A DNA stretch of 6,646 nucleotides from an uncultured Clostridium sp. (GTDB lineage Bacteria > Bacillota > Clostridia > Oscillospirales > Acutalibacteraceae), in contig URIN01000085.1 in the NCBI GenBank assembly GCA_900547915.1, forward strand, positions 1 through 6,646, written 5' to 3'. The position numbers and the translations under genes were made by a program. Below are positions 1 through 6,597 of the stretch, in pieces. The notes under the pieces were generated by a model. The model was not told the origin of the DNA. It saw nothing but the letters and a program-made list of their open reading frames with translations, and searched no databases. How positions within the stretch are numbered: the first letter of the stretch is position 1; each line of letters starts with the position of its first letter.

Positions 1-630
1 AAGCGCAGTTTTGAAAGCTACAAAGCACTTAAAACCGCAGGCGCGGACAGGTATCTGCTCCGCCACGAAACGGCAAATAAAGCGCATTACGGAAAACTTC
101 ACCCGTCTCAGATGAGCTATGACAACAGAGTTCAGTGCCTCAAAAACTTAAAAACGCTCGGTTATCAGACGGGAGCGGGATTTATGGTGGGTACTCCTTA
201 TCAGACAACGGACGACCTTGCCGCTGAGTTTTCATTTTTAAAAGAAATCCAGCCTGAAATGGTTGGTATAGGACCGTTTGTGCCTCATAAAGACACTCCT
301 TTTAAAGATTTTGCTGGCGGTTCGGCAGAACTCACCCTGTTTATGCTAGGTCTTGTGCGTCTGACCCTGCCGAGTGTTCTTCTGCCCGCCACAACGGCGC
401 TTGCTACGGTTGACGGTAAAGGGCACGAAAACGGTATGAACGCGGGCGCAAATGTTATTATGCCCAATCTTACGCCGCAGGATGAACGCGAAAAATACAC
501 ACTTTACAACAATAAGGCACGCACGGGCGCCGAATCCGCTGAGGGTCTCGAGATGCTCAGGCGGCAGATGAGCCTTGCGGGTTATGAAATTGTTGAGGAC
601 AGAGGGGATTTCAGACCCCTTAATAAATGA
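1..630 (+). CDS. hydE: [FeFe]-hydrogenase maturation radical SAM protein HydE (5'-truncated)
   Basis: HydE is a radical SAM enzyme that works with HydG and HydF to build the 2Fe subcluster of the H-cluster in the cytoplasm. Its role is to act on the Fe(CO)2(CN)-cysteine synthon made by HydG. The frame is open from base 1 and ends at TGA 628-630, giving 209 C-terminal residues of a family usually near 350. The radical SAM CX3CX2C loop therefore lies off the window. Visible HydE-like blocks, numbered from the first codon, are RYLLRHET (17-24), GAGFMVG (58-64), GPFVPHKDTPF (91-101), LLPATTAL (127-134) and ANVIMPNLTP (150-159). The ATG at 112 is internal, because family sequence continues upstream of it. 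The optional C-terminal accessory cluster cysteines are absent: the segment near 169-185 (YNNKARTGAESAEGL) has none. It is first of three closely spaced genes. The identification is strong; BioB or PylB would be the nearest alternatives, and the hydG-hydF context argues against them. Confidence 0.95.
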   Translation, partial: KRSFESYKALKTAGADRYLLRHETANKAHYGKLHPSQMSYDNRVQCLKNLKTLGYQTGAGFMVGTPYQTTDDLAAEFSFLKEIQPEMVGIGPFVPHKDTPFKDFAGGSAELTLFMLGLVRLTLPSVLLPATTALATVDGKGHENGMNAGANVIMPNLTPQDEREKYTLYNNKARTGAESAEGLEMLRRQMSLAGYEIVEDRGDFRPLNK

Positions 631-654
631 TTATTTTTTGGAGGATATGATAAT

Positions 655-2076
655 ATGATAAAATACGACCCGAAATCACTGAAAGCGGAGGAATTTATTA
701 ATGACGCCGAAATTCAGGAAACTCTTAAATACGCGGATGAGCATAAGGATGACCTTGAGCTTATTGATAAAATAATAGAAAAGGCAAAAGAGAGAAAAGG
801 TCTTAATCACAGAGAGGCAAGCGTGCTTCTTGCCTGTGAAAATGAAGAAAAAATCAAGGAAATATATGACCTTGCAGAGCAGATAAAAAAAGATTTTTAC
901 GGCAACAGAATAGTTATGTTTGCTCCTCTTTATCTTTCAAATTACTGCGTAAACGGCTGCCTTTACTGCCCGTATCACCAGAAAAACAAGCATATCGCAA
1001 GAAAAAAACTTACTCAGGAAGAAGTTGCCAAAGAGGTTATAGCCCTTCAGGATATGGGACATAAGCGTCTTGCCATTGAGGCAGGCGAAGATCCTGTAAA
1101 TAATCCCATTGAGTACATACTTGACTGCATTAAAACCATTTATTCAATCAAGCATAAAAACGGCGCTATCCGCCGTGTAAATGTAAATATTGCCGCCACA
1201 ACGGTTGAAAATTACAGAAAGCTCAAAGAGGCGGGAATAGGTACATATATTCTTTTCCAGGAAACTTATCATAAGGAAAGCTATGAATATCTTCACCCAA
1301 CGGGACCAAAGCATAATTACGCATACCATACTGAGGCAATGGACAGAGCTATGGAGGGCGGCATAGATGATGTTGGCATCGGCGTTCTGTTTGGCCTTGA
1401 TAAGTACAGGTATGAGTTTGCAGGACTTCTTATGCACGCTGAGCATCTGGAGGCTGTTCACGGCGTTGGCCCGCATACTATCAGCGTTCCTCGTGTAAAG
1501 AGAGCGGACGATATTGACCCGAATGATTTTGATAATTCGCTCAGTGATGAGATGTTCTGCAAGATAGCAGCGTGCATCAGAATTGCCGTTCCTTATACGG
1601 GCATGATAATCTCAACCCGTGAAACTCCCGAAGTTCGTGAAAAGATAATCCGTCTCGGCGTAAGTCAGATAAGCGGCGGTTCAAGAACTTCAGTCGGCGG
1701 ATACTGCGAAGAGGAAAGACCTCATGATACAGAGCAGTTTGACGTTTCTGATAACCGTACTCTTGATGAAGTAGTAAATTGGCTTATGGGTGCGGGATAT
1801 ATTCCTTCTTTCTGCACGGCGTGCTATCGTGAGGGCAGAACGGGCGACCGCTTTATGAGCCTCTGCAAATCTGGTCAGATACAGAACTGCTGTCATCCCA
1901 ATGCCCTTATGACTTTAAAGGAATTCCTTATGGATTACGCAAGTGAGGACACAAGGAAAAAGGGTGAGGCGCTTATAGAAAAAGAGATCGAAAATATCGG
2001 CAGTGAGAAAGTTAAGCAGATAGTTCGTGAGCGCCTTGTAAAAATTGAAAACGGTGAGAGGGATTTCAGATTCTAA
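655..2076 (+). CDS. hydG: [FeFe]-hydrogenase maturation radical SAM tyrosine lyase HydG
   Basis: HydG cleaves tyrosine to p-cresol and dehydroglycine, then converts the latter to CO and cyanide. These become ligands of an Fe-cysteine synthon for the hydrogenase 2Fe subcluster. The 473-residue product is full length for the family. The radical SAM cluster motif CX3CX2C is at C98, C102 and C105 (YCVNGCLYC). The C-terminal CX2CX22C motif, which binds the auxiliary cluster carrying the dangler iron, is C387, C390 and C413 (FCTACYREGRTG, then NCCHPNAL). Its last cysteine is the second of a CC pair, C412-C413. The N-terminal region (about 1-85) is the charged helical extension typical of HydG and distinguishes it from ThiH. 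The start at 655 is set by GGAGG at 640-644, 10 bases upstream. An earlier ATG at 647 stops after two codons. It lies 24 bases after hydE and 21 before hydF, so the three are probably co-transcribed. Confidence 0.97.
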   Translation: MIKYDPKSLKAEEFINDAEIQETLKYADEHKDDLELIDKIIEKAKERKGLNHREASVLLACENEEKIKEIYDLAEQIKKDFYGNRIVMFAPLYLSNYCVNGCLYCPYHQKNKHIARKKLTQEEVAKEVIALQDMGHKRLAIEAGEDPVNNPIEYILDCIKTIYSIKHKNGAIRRVNVNIAATTVENYRKLKEAGIGTYILFQETYHKESYEYLHPTGPKHNYAYHTEAMDRAMEGGIDDVGIGVLFGLDKYRYEFAGLLMHAEHLEAVHGVGPHTISVPRVKRADDIDPNDFDNSLSDEMFCKIAACIRIAVPYTGMIISTRETPEVREKIIRLGVSQISGGSRTSVGGYCEEERPHDTEQFDVSDNRTLDEVVNWLMGAGYIPSFCTACYREGRTGDRFMSLCKSGQIQNCCHPNALMTLKEFLMDYASEDTRKKGEALIEKEIENIGSEKVKQIVRERLVKIENGERDFRF

Positions 2077-2097
2077 TTTAAAATCGGAGTTGATTTT

Positions 2098-3288
2098 ATG
2101 AGCCTAAACAGCACACCGTCAGGTGAAAGAATATCAATAGCGTTTTTCGGCTGCCGAAACGCAGGAAAAAGCAGTCTTGTAAACGCCGTTACGGGGCAGG
2201 ATCTTTCTGTGGTGAGTGAGATCGGCGGCACAACAACCGACCCTGTGAAAAAAGCAATGGAACTTCTGCCGCTCGGTCCTGTTTTAATTATAGACACACC
2301 GGGATTTGATGATTTCGGCACTCTCGGTGAAAAACGCGTAGATTCCGCTCGGAAAATTCTTCGTTCCTGTAATATTGCGGTTCTTGTAACAGATGCGTCA
2401 AGAGATCTGAATGATTGCGAAAAAGAGCTTATTTCTCTTTTTGACGAAAGAAATATACCGTATCTCACAGTAAAAAACAAATCCGATCTTCTTGATGAAA
2501 TTCATGAGAATACCGATACAAAAGTCTATACAAGTGCACTAAAAAATAAGGGGATAACCGAGCTTAAGGAAACGCTCGGCAGACTTTATTCCCCTCCTGA
2601 AAAGCAGAAAAGACTTGTAGGAGATCTGATCTCTGCAGGCGATACAGTTGTTCTTGTAACACCTATTGACTCTGCCGCTCCAAAGGGCAGACTGATTTTG
2701 CCGCAGCAGCAGGCAATAAGGGATGTTATAGACAGCGGCGCTGTTGCGGTCGTATGCAGAGAAACGGAACTTGAAAGTGCGCTCGGCTCGCTCAAGAATC
2801 CGCCGTCTCTTGTTGTGACGGATTCTCAGGCATTTGCCGTTGTATCTAAAATTGTTCCTTCGTCTGTTCCGCTGACTTCATTTTCAATCCTTATGGCAAG
2901 ATATAAAGGTTTCCTCGGCACTGCTGTAAAAGGGGCGCGTGTTATAGATACGCTCAGGGACGGCGACAGTGTTTTGATCAGTGAAGGCTGCACACATCAC
3001 AGACAGTGCGATGATATAGGCACTGTTAAGCTGCCGCGTTGGCTTAAGCAGAGAACTGGTGCCGATCTTGATCTGCACTGGAGCAGCGGCGGCGGTTTTC
3101 CTCAGGACTTGACCGGCTTCAAACTTGTTATCCACTGCGGCGGCTGTATGCTTAATCCTGCAGAGATAGAATACAGAATGAAATCGGCTGAAAAGCAGGG
3201 AGTACCGTTTACTAATTACGGCACTGCCATAGCTTATATGAACGGTATTCTTGAGCGCAGTATTGAGCCTATTCCGGATGTCGACTGA
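2098..3288 (+). CDS. hydF: [FeFe]-hydrogenase maturation GTPase HydF
   Basis: HydF is the GTPase and scaffold on which the 2Fe subcluster is completed before transfer to apo-hydrogenase. The 396-residue length fits the family (about 400). The N-terminal GTPase domain (about 1-165) shows the P-loop GCRNAGKS (18-25), the switch-I threonines GGTTTDP (43-49), G3 DTPG (66-69), G4 NKSD (127-130) and a G5-like SAL (146-148). The middle part (about 170-265) corresponds to the dimerisation domain. The C-terminal domain holds the iron-sulfur signature CxH...HCxxC as C298-T-H300 and H346-C347-G-G-C350, which separates HydF from Era/TrmE-type GTPases. An extra cysteine, C304, sits six residues after C298. 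The ATG is preceded by GGAG 8 bases upstream. It is the last gene of the hydEGF run, and a strong hairpin terminator follows the stop by about 23 bases. No truncation is seen. Confidence 0.97.
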   Translation: MSLNSTPSGERISIAFFGCRNAGKSSLVNAVTGQDLSVVSEIGGTTTDPVKKAMELLPLGPVLIIDTPGFDDFGTLGEKRVDSARKILRSCNIAVLVTDASRDLNDCEKELISLFDERNIPYLTVKNKSDLLDEIHENTDTKVYTSALKNKGITELKETLGRLYSPPEKQKRLVGDLISAGDTVVLVTPIDSAAPKGRLILPQQQAIRDVIDSGAVAVVCRETELESALGSLKNPPSLVVTDSQAFAVVSKIVPSSVPLTSFSILMARYKGFLGTAVKGARVIDTLRDGDSVLISEGCTHHRQCDDIGTVKLPRWLKQRTGADLDLHWSSGGGFPQDLTGFKLVIHCGGCMLNPAEIEYRMKSAEKQGVPFTNYGTAIAYMNGILERSIEPIPDVD

Positions 3289-3311
3289 TTTTAGATATAT
3301 AAATAATATTA

Positions 3312-3345
3312 AAAAAGGACTTGTTCGTATGAACAAGTCCTTTTT
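3312..3345. terminator. Bidirectional intrinsic terminator between hydF and degV
   Basis: A perfect inverted repeat, GGACTTGTTC (3317-3326) and GAACAAGTCC (3331-3340), encloses the four-base loop GTAT. It is flanked by an A run (3311-3316) on the left and a T run (3341-3345) on the right. Each strand therefore reads as a 10 bp stem, extendable to 15 bp by A-T pairs, followed by a U tract. It lies 23 bases after the hydF stop and 12 bases after the degV stop on the other strand. It can end both converging transcripts. Confidence 0.93.
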
Positions 3346-3357
3346 GTTATGCTTATT

Positions 3358-4221
3358 TTATTTACTGTACGAAACTATGATTCCGCCGTTTGAAGCGTAA
3401 AGCGAATTTAGGCCGCTCGCTTTTATAACAAGAATACGATCGTTAGCATAATTGCAGGCAGAAGATATAAGCTCTTTTACACGCTCTGCTTTTTCCTTGC
3501 AGCACACATGGCTTATAATGCATACTTTGTCTTTAAGATCACATCCGTCAGTGTCTTTGGCAACAAGGTTTGCAAGCTTGGAAAGCGCTCGTTTCTGATT
3601 GAGATCTTTACCCGCAACGGAAATGTTGCCGTAATCAGTCCTTCTGCATATAAGTTTAACTCTAAGTGCCTCAATTACATTTGCAGCAAGGTTGAAAAGT
3701 CTGCCGTTGCCTTTGAGTGCGTCAAGACTTTCAAGGCAAAAATAAAGTCCGCAGTTTTTAACACAGTATTCTTCAGCTCTTGCAACAACCTCATTAAAGC
3801 TGTATCCGCTGTCTGCAAGCTCTTTTATTTTATGAGCCATGATTGTTTCAAGACCTGATGTTGCAAGGGAGTTAAATACGTGAATCTTTTTGCTGTCTCC
3901 GTTTTCATCACGGAATATCTCAACGCCCTGAAGAGCGCTGTTATAAGTTCCGCTGAGTTTATCTGTAATGGTAAGCATATATATTTCGTCATAGTCACCC
4001 TCGCACGCTTTTGCAAATGCTTCGGGAGAGGGGCAGGCAGATTTTGCAAGTTCATTGCTGCCAACCATTCTGTTTATGAAGTCATCCTGATCAAAATCAG
4101 CATCGTCCTTAATAACGTAGTCGCCAATTTGAAGTGTGAGCGGAACAATTTCAAGATTTTTCCACTCTTTCATATCATCAGTAATATCGCAACAGGAATC
4201 AATTACAAGTTTGTAAGCCAT
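3358..4221 (-). CDS. DegV family fatty-acid-binding protein
   Basis: DegV (FakB-like) proteins are soluble two-domain proteins that bind a single fatty acid. In some Gram-positive bacteria they present it to the kinase FakA for phosphorylation. Whether this copy does so is unknown, as no fakA is in the window. From the ATG the product is 287 residues, the usual length. Family signatures are DSCCDI (8-13), CPSPEAF (63-69, matching the usual TSQPSP block), LSGTYNSA (89-96), NSLATSGLE (117-125), LDALKGNGRL (166-175) and the C-terminal SNGGIIVSY (277-285). There is no signal peptide or membrane segment. It has 13 cysteines (4.5 percent), high for a cytosolic protein. The start is uncertain: the ATG at 4221 gives the common MAYK N-terminus, but the ribosome binding site is better placed for a TTG at 4227, which would add two residues. 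It has its own promoter upstream and a terminator downstream, so it is probably monocistronic. DegV paralogues are hard to tell apart, so no symbol is given. Confidence 0.93.
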   Translation of the reverse strand: MAYKLVIDSCCDITDDMKEWKNLEIVPLTLQIGDYVIKDDADFDQDDFINRMVGSNELAKSACPSPEAFAKACEGDYDEIYMLTITDKLSGTYNSALQGVEIFRDENGDSKKIHVFNSLATSGLETIMAHKIKELADSGYSFNEVVARAEEYCVKNCGLYFCLESLDALKGNGRLFNLAANVIEALRVKLICRRTDYGNISVAGKDLNQKRALSKLANLVAKDTDGCDLKDKVCIISHVCCKEKAERVKELISSACNYANDRILVIKASGLNSLYASNGGIIVSYSK

Positions 4222-4235
4222 GATCAATTCACAAG

Positions 4236-4243
4236 CCTTTCCT
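4236..4243 (-). promoter_or_regulatory. Ribosome binding site of degV, bearing on its start choice
   Basis: On the - strand this reads AGGAAAGG. It lies 8 bases before a TTG codon (4225-4227) and 14 bases before the in-frame ATG (4219-4221). The spacing favours TTG; the codon type and the family N-terminus favour ATG. Both codons are in the same frame, so only two residues are at stake. Confidence 0.6.
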
Positions 4244-4266
4244 TATTTTGCAAATAATGCTAATCC

Positions 4267-4296
4267 ATTATAAACTAACACTTCGTCAGATGTCAA
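4267..4296 (-). promoter_or_regulatory. Consensus sigma-A-type promoter for degV
   Basis: Read on the - strand, TTGACA (4291-4296) and TATAAT (4267-4272) are separated by 18 bases. Both hexamers match the housekeeping sigma consensus exactly, with spacing one base above the optimum. Transcription would start near 4260, giving an untranslated leader of about 35-40 bases with the AGGAAAGG site before degV. It lies wholly in the argH-degV gap, so degV can be expressed independently of argH. I see no obvious operator in the gap. Confidence 0.82.
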
Positions 4297-4315
4297 CAAC
4301 TTCACAATATTTTTA

Positions 4316-4332
4316 CAAAACAGCTTTGCTGT
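4316..4332 (-). terminator. Possible weak terminator after argH
   Basis: On the - strand, just after the argH stop, a short hairpin ACAGC-AAA-GCTGT (4320-4332) is followed by TTTTG and then an AT-rich run. The stem has only 5 base pairs, so termination would be partial at best. Some read-through from argH into degV remains possible. Confidence 0.35.
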
Positions 4333-4351
4333 AAATTCATTTAATGAATTT
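4333..4351. repeat. Perfect AT-rich inverted repeat over the argH stop codon
   Basis: AAATTCAT (4333-4340) and ATGAATTT (4344-4351) are exact reverse complements separated by three bases. The argH TGA (4337-4339 on the + strand) lies inside the left arm. With the next hairpin at 4320-4332 it gives two stem-loops in tandem at the 3' end of argH mRNA. The stem is almost all A-T, so it may be chance in AT-rich DNA or may help stabilise the mRNA end. Confidence 0.4.
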
Positions 4352-5710
4352 TTTTGCTGCTTCTATCTGCTTTTCGACACTTTCTTTACTTGGACCTCCC
4401 GGAACAAGTCTGTCAGCAACACATTTTTCAAGATTAATTGCAGTGTAAACTTCGTTATCGAAAAGAGAACATATTTTTTTGTATTCTTCAATGGGAAGGG
4501 TTTCAAGCGTAAGTCCCTTATCAATACATAACGCAACAAGTTCTCCTGTTGCTTTGTATGCGTCCCTGAACGGAAGTCCTTTTCCAACAAGATAGTCTGC
4601 GCAGTCCGTAGCGTTTATAAATCCTTTTGCGGCTGCATTTCTCATATTTTCCTTGAGCACCGTCATTGTTTCAATCATCGGAGTAAACGCAGTAAGGCAC
4701 ATTTTAACTGTGTCAACAGCATCAAATATTGCCTCTTTGTCCTCCTGCATATCTTTGTTGTAAGCAAGAGCAATACCTTTCATAACTGTAAGCAGTGTTG
4801 TAAGATCGCCGAAAACACGTCCGCTCTTTCCACGCACAAGTTCAGCAATATCGGGGTTTTTCTTCTGAGGCATTATAGATGAACCTGTTGAGAACGCGTC
4901 ATCAAGCTCAACGAATTTGAATTCCCAACTGCACCACATGATTATTTCTTCTGAAAATCTTGAAAGATGCACCATTATAAGAGAAAGGGCAGATGCAAGT
5001 TCTATGCAAAAATCACGGTCTGAAACTCCGTCAAGTGAATTAAGTGTTATGGAATCAAATCCAAGTTCTTTAGCCACCATTTCACGATCAAGCGGATAAG
5101 TCGTTCCGGCAAGTGCGCCTGAACCAAGCGGGCATACATTCATTCTGCGTTTTACATCTGAAAGACGGTCAAGGTCACGGCAGAGCATTGCCGCATATGC
5201 CATTATGTGGTGAGCGAATGTTATTGGCTGTGCTCTTTGAAGATGAGTGTAGCCTGGCATAATGGTAAGCTTGTTTTCTTCTGCCTTGTCACAAATCACC
5301 CCAATGAGTTCTTTTATCTGCTCTTCAATTGTTCCTATTTCTTTTCTGAGTGTAAGTCTTATATCAAGCGCAACCTGGTCATTTCTGGAACGTGCGGTGT
5401 GAAGCCTTTTTCCCGTGTCCCCAAGTCTTTTGGTAAGTTCACCTTCAACGAAAGTGTGAATATCTTCTGCGGTTTCATCTATCTGAAGTGCTCCGCTTTT
5501 TATATCTTTTAAAATTCCGTCAAGTCCGTCAACTATTTTTTCACTTTCGCTTTTTTCGATTATACCCGCAGCGCCAAGCATTGCTGCGTGAGCCATACTG
5601 CCTTTTATGTCTTCCTCAAACATCCTTTTGTCAAACTTAATTGAGGAGTTAAAGTCATTTGTCTCTTTCGCAAGTTCTTTTTTAAACCTGCCTTTCCAAA
5701 GCTGTGCCAT
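4337..5710 (-). CDS. argH: Argininosuccinate lyase
   Basis: ArgH splits argininosuccinate into arginine and fumarate, the last step of arginine synthesis, as a cytosolic homotetramer of the fumarase/aspartase superfamily. The 457-residue length is normal. Visible conserved blocks are MAQLWKGRF (1-9), EDIHTFVE (82-89), TARSRNDQ (105-112), GYTHLQRAQP (153-162, with T155 and H156 in the active site) and the superfamily signature GSSIMPQKKNP (276-286). By comparison with fumarase C, S277 is the likely catalytic serine, on the mobile loop. C-terminal blocks such as GLPFRDAY and VPGGPSKESV are also typical. The start is supported by AGAAAGG 7 bases before the ATG. argG lies upstream on the same strand, 104 bases away across a hairpin, an unusually wide and structured gap for an argGH pair. 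I did not find a convincing separate argH promoter. Nothing suggests damage or transfer. Confidence 0.97.
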   Translation of the reverse strand: MAQLWKGRFKKELAKETNDFNSSIKFDKRMFEEDIKGSMAHAAMLGAAGIIEKSESEKIVDGLDGILKDIKSGALQIDETAEDIHTFVEGELTKRLGDTGKRLHTARSRNDQVALDIRLTLRKEIGTIEEQIKELIGVICDKAEENKLTIMPGYTHLQRAQPITFAHHIMAYAAMLCRDLDRLSDVKRRMNVCPLGSGALAGTTYPLDREMVAKELGFDSITLNSLDGVSDRDFCIELASALSLIMVHLSRFSEEIIMWCSWEFKFVELDDAFSTGSSIMPQKKNPDIAELVRGKSGRVFGDLTTLLTVMKGIALAYNKDMQEDKEAIFDAVDTVKMCLTAFTPMIETMTVLKENMRNAAAKGFINATDCADYLVGKGLPFRDAYKATGELVALCIDKGLTLETLPIEEYKKICSLFDNEVYTAINLEKCVADRLVPGGPSKESVEKQIEAAKKFIK

Positions 5711-5777
5711 AATAAAACCTTTCTCATTAATATATTGATTTAAATAAGTGCAAAATCATTGCCTATTGTTATATATA

Positions 5778-5804
5778 AAATTCTGCCCCCGCGTTTGCGG
5801 GGGC
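5778..5804 (-). terminator. Intrinsic terminator or attenuator-like hairpin between argG and argH
   Basis: GCCCCCGC (5785-5792) and GCGGGGGC (5797-5804) form a perfect 8 bp, all-GC stem with a four-base loop. On the - strand it begins 10 bases after the argG stop and is followed by AGAATTTTATATA, a broken U tract. The strong stem with a weak tract suggests partial termination, which would lower argH transcription relative to argG. On the + strand no U tract follows, so it acts only for argG. Confidence 0.7.
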
Positions 5805-5814
5805 GTAGTTGTTA

Positions 5815-6597
5815 TTAGTCTTTATTATTTTTTCTCTGCTCATCAAGCAAAGCTTTAACTTTGATAGGCAGACCGAAAAGATTGATAAATCCTGCGGAAT
5901 CGTTCTGGTCATAAACATCGTCTGCATCAAATGTTGCAAATTCCTCGCTGTAAAGGCTGTAAGGAGATTTAACGCCTACATTTATAATATTGCCTTTGTA
6001 AAGTTTTATCTTAACATCACCGGTAACGGTCTTCTGTGTGGATTCAACGAATGCTGAAAGAGCCTCACGAAGGGGAGTGTACCACTGACCGTAATAAACA
6101 ACTTCTGCAAATTTCTGAGCAACAAGGAATTTATAGTGCTGAGTTTCACGGTCAAGACAGATCTGCTCGAGTGTTTCGTGTGCTTTGTAAAGAATAGCAC
6201 CGCCGGGTGTCTCATAAACGCCGCGGCTCTTCATGCCAACAAGCCTGTTTTCAACCATATCAACAATACCGCAGCCGTTTGCTCCGCCAAGTTCGTTAAG
6301 TTTTTTAACAAGTTCAACGCTGTTCATTTCTTTACCGTCAAGGGCAGTGGGAACACCTTTTTCAAAATGAATGGTTATATAAGTCGGTTTATCGGGAGCC
6401 TTTTCCGGTGATACACCCATCTCAAGGATCTCGTCATACTTAGGCTCGTTTGCCGGATCCTCAAGGTCAAGACCCTCGTGGCTAAGATGCCAAAGGTTTT
6501 TATCTTTTGAATAGTTTGTTTCCCTGTTTATTTTAAGAGGAATGTTGTGCTTTTCAGCATATTCAATCTCATCTTCACGGCTCTTGAATTCCCAAGT
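5815..6597 (-). CDS. argG: Argininosuccinate synthase (N-terminal part missing)
   Basis: ArgG joins citrulline and aspartate using ATP to form argininosuccinate, the substrate of ArgH. Only the C-terminal 260 residues are genomic here, of a family near 400. The N-terminal ATP-binding PP-loop domain lies beyond the contig end. Visible blocks, numbered from the first genomic codon at 6597, are [14 protein letters not shown] (4-17), the [21 protein letters not shown] segment (28-48), [15 protein letters not shown] (104-118) and [13 protein letters not shown] (121-133), all in the synthetase and citrulline/aspartate-binding region. The frame runs on to an ATG at 6612, but those five codons (MYKRQ) are translated adapter and must not be taken as a start. 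The stop is TAA at 5815-5817. It heads an argG-argH pair on the - strand, with an intergenic hairpin after its stop. Its regulation cannot be judged because the promoter is off the window. Confidence 0.97.
   Translation of the reverse strand, partial: TWEFKSREDEIEYAEKHNIPLKINRETNYSKDKNLWHLSHEGLDLEDPANEPKYDEILEMGVSPEKAPDKPTYITIHFEKGVPTALDGKEMNSVELVKKLNELGGANGCGIVDMVENRLVGMKSRGVYETPGGAILYKAHETLEQICLDRETQHYKFLVAQKFAEVVYYGQWYTPLREALSAFVESTQKTVTGDVKIKLYKGNIINVGVKSPYSLYSEEFATFDADDVYDQNDSAGFINLFGLPIKVKALLDEQRKNNKD

Noticed and set aside
112..630. A short 172-residue gene starting at ATG 112
   Set aside because: The same frame is open to base 1 and its upstream codons (ADRYLLRHET) are typical HydE, so the ATG is internal to a truncated hydE.
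4333..4355. Rightward (+ strand) terminator formed by the AT repeat plus seven Ts
   Set aside because: No + strand gene leads into it, the stem is almost entirely A-T, and the T run is simply the complement of argH lysine codons.
5207..5512. Cysteine-rich open frame on the + strand opposite argH
   Set aside because: It is the antisense shadow of well-conserved ArgH sequence, with no credible family features of its own. The same applies to the other open frames opposite hydE, hydG, hydF, degV and argG.
5711..5760. ArgR operator or sigma-A promoter in the argG-argH gap
   Set aside because: The AT-rich stretch gives only loose matches. TTGCAC has no -10 box at usable spacing, and no paired TGAAT/ATTCA half-sites in operator orientation are present.
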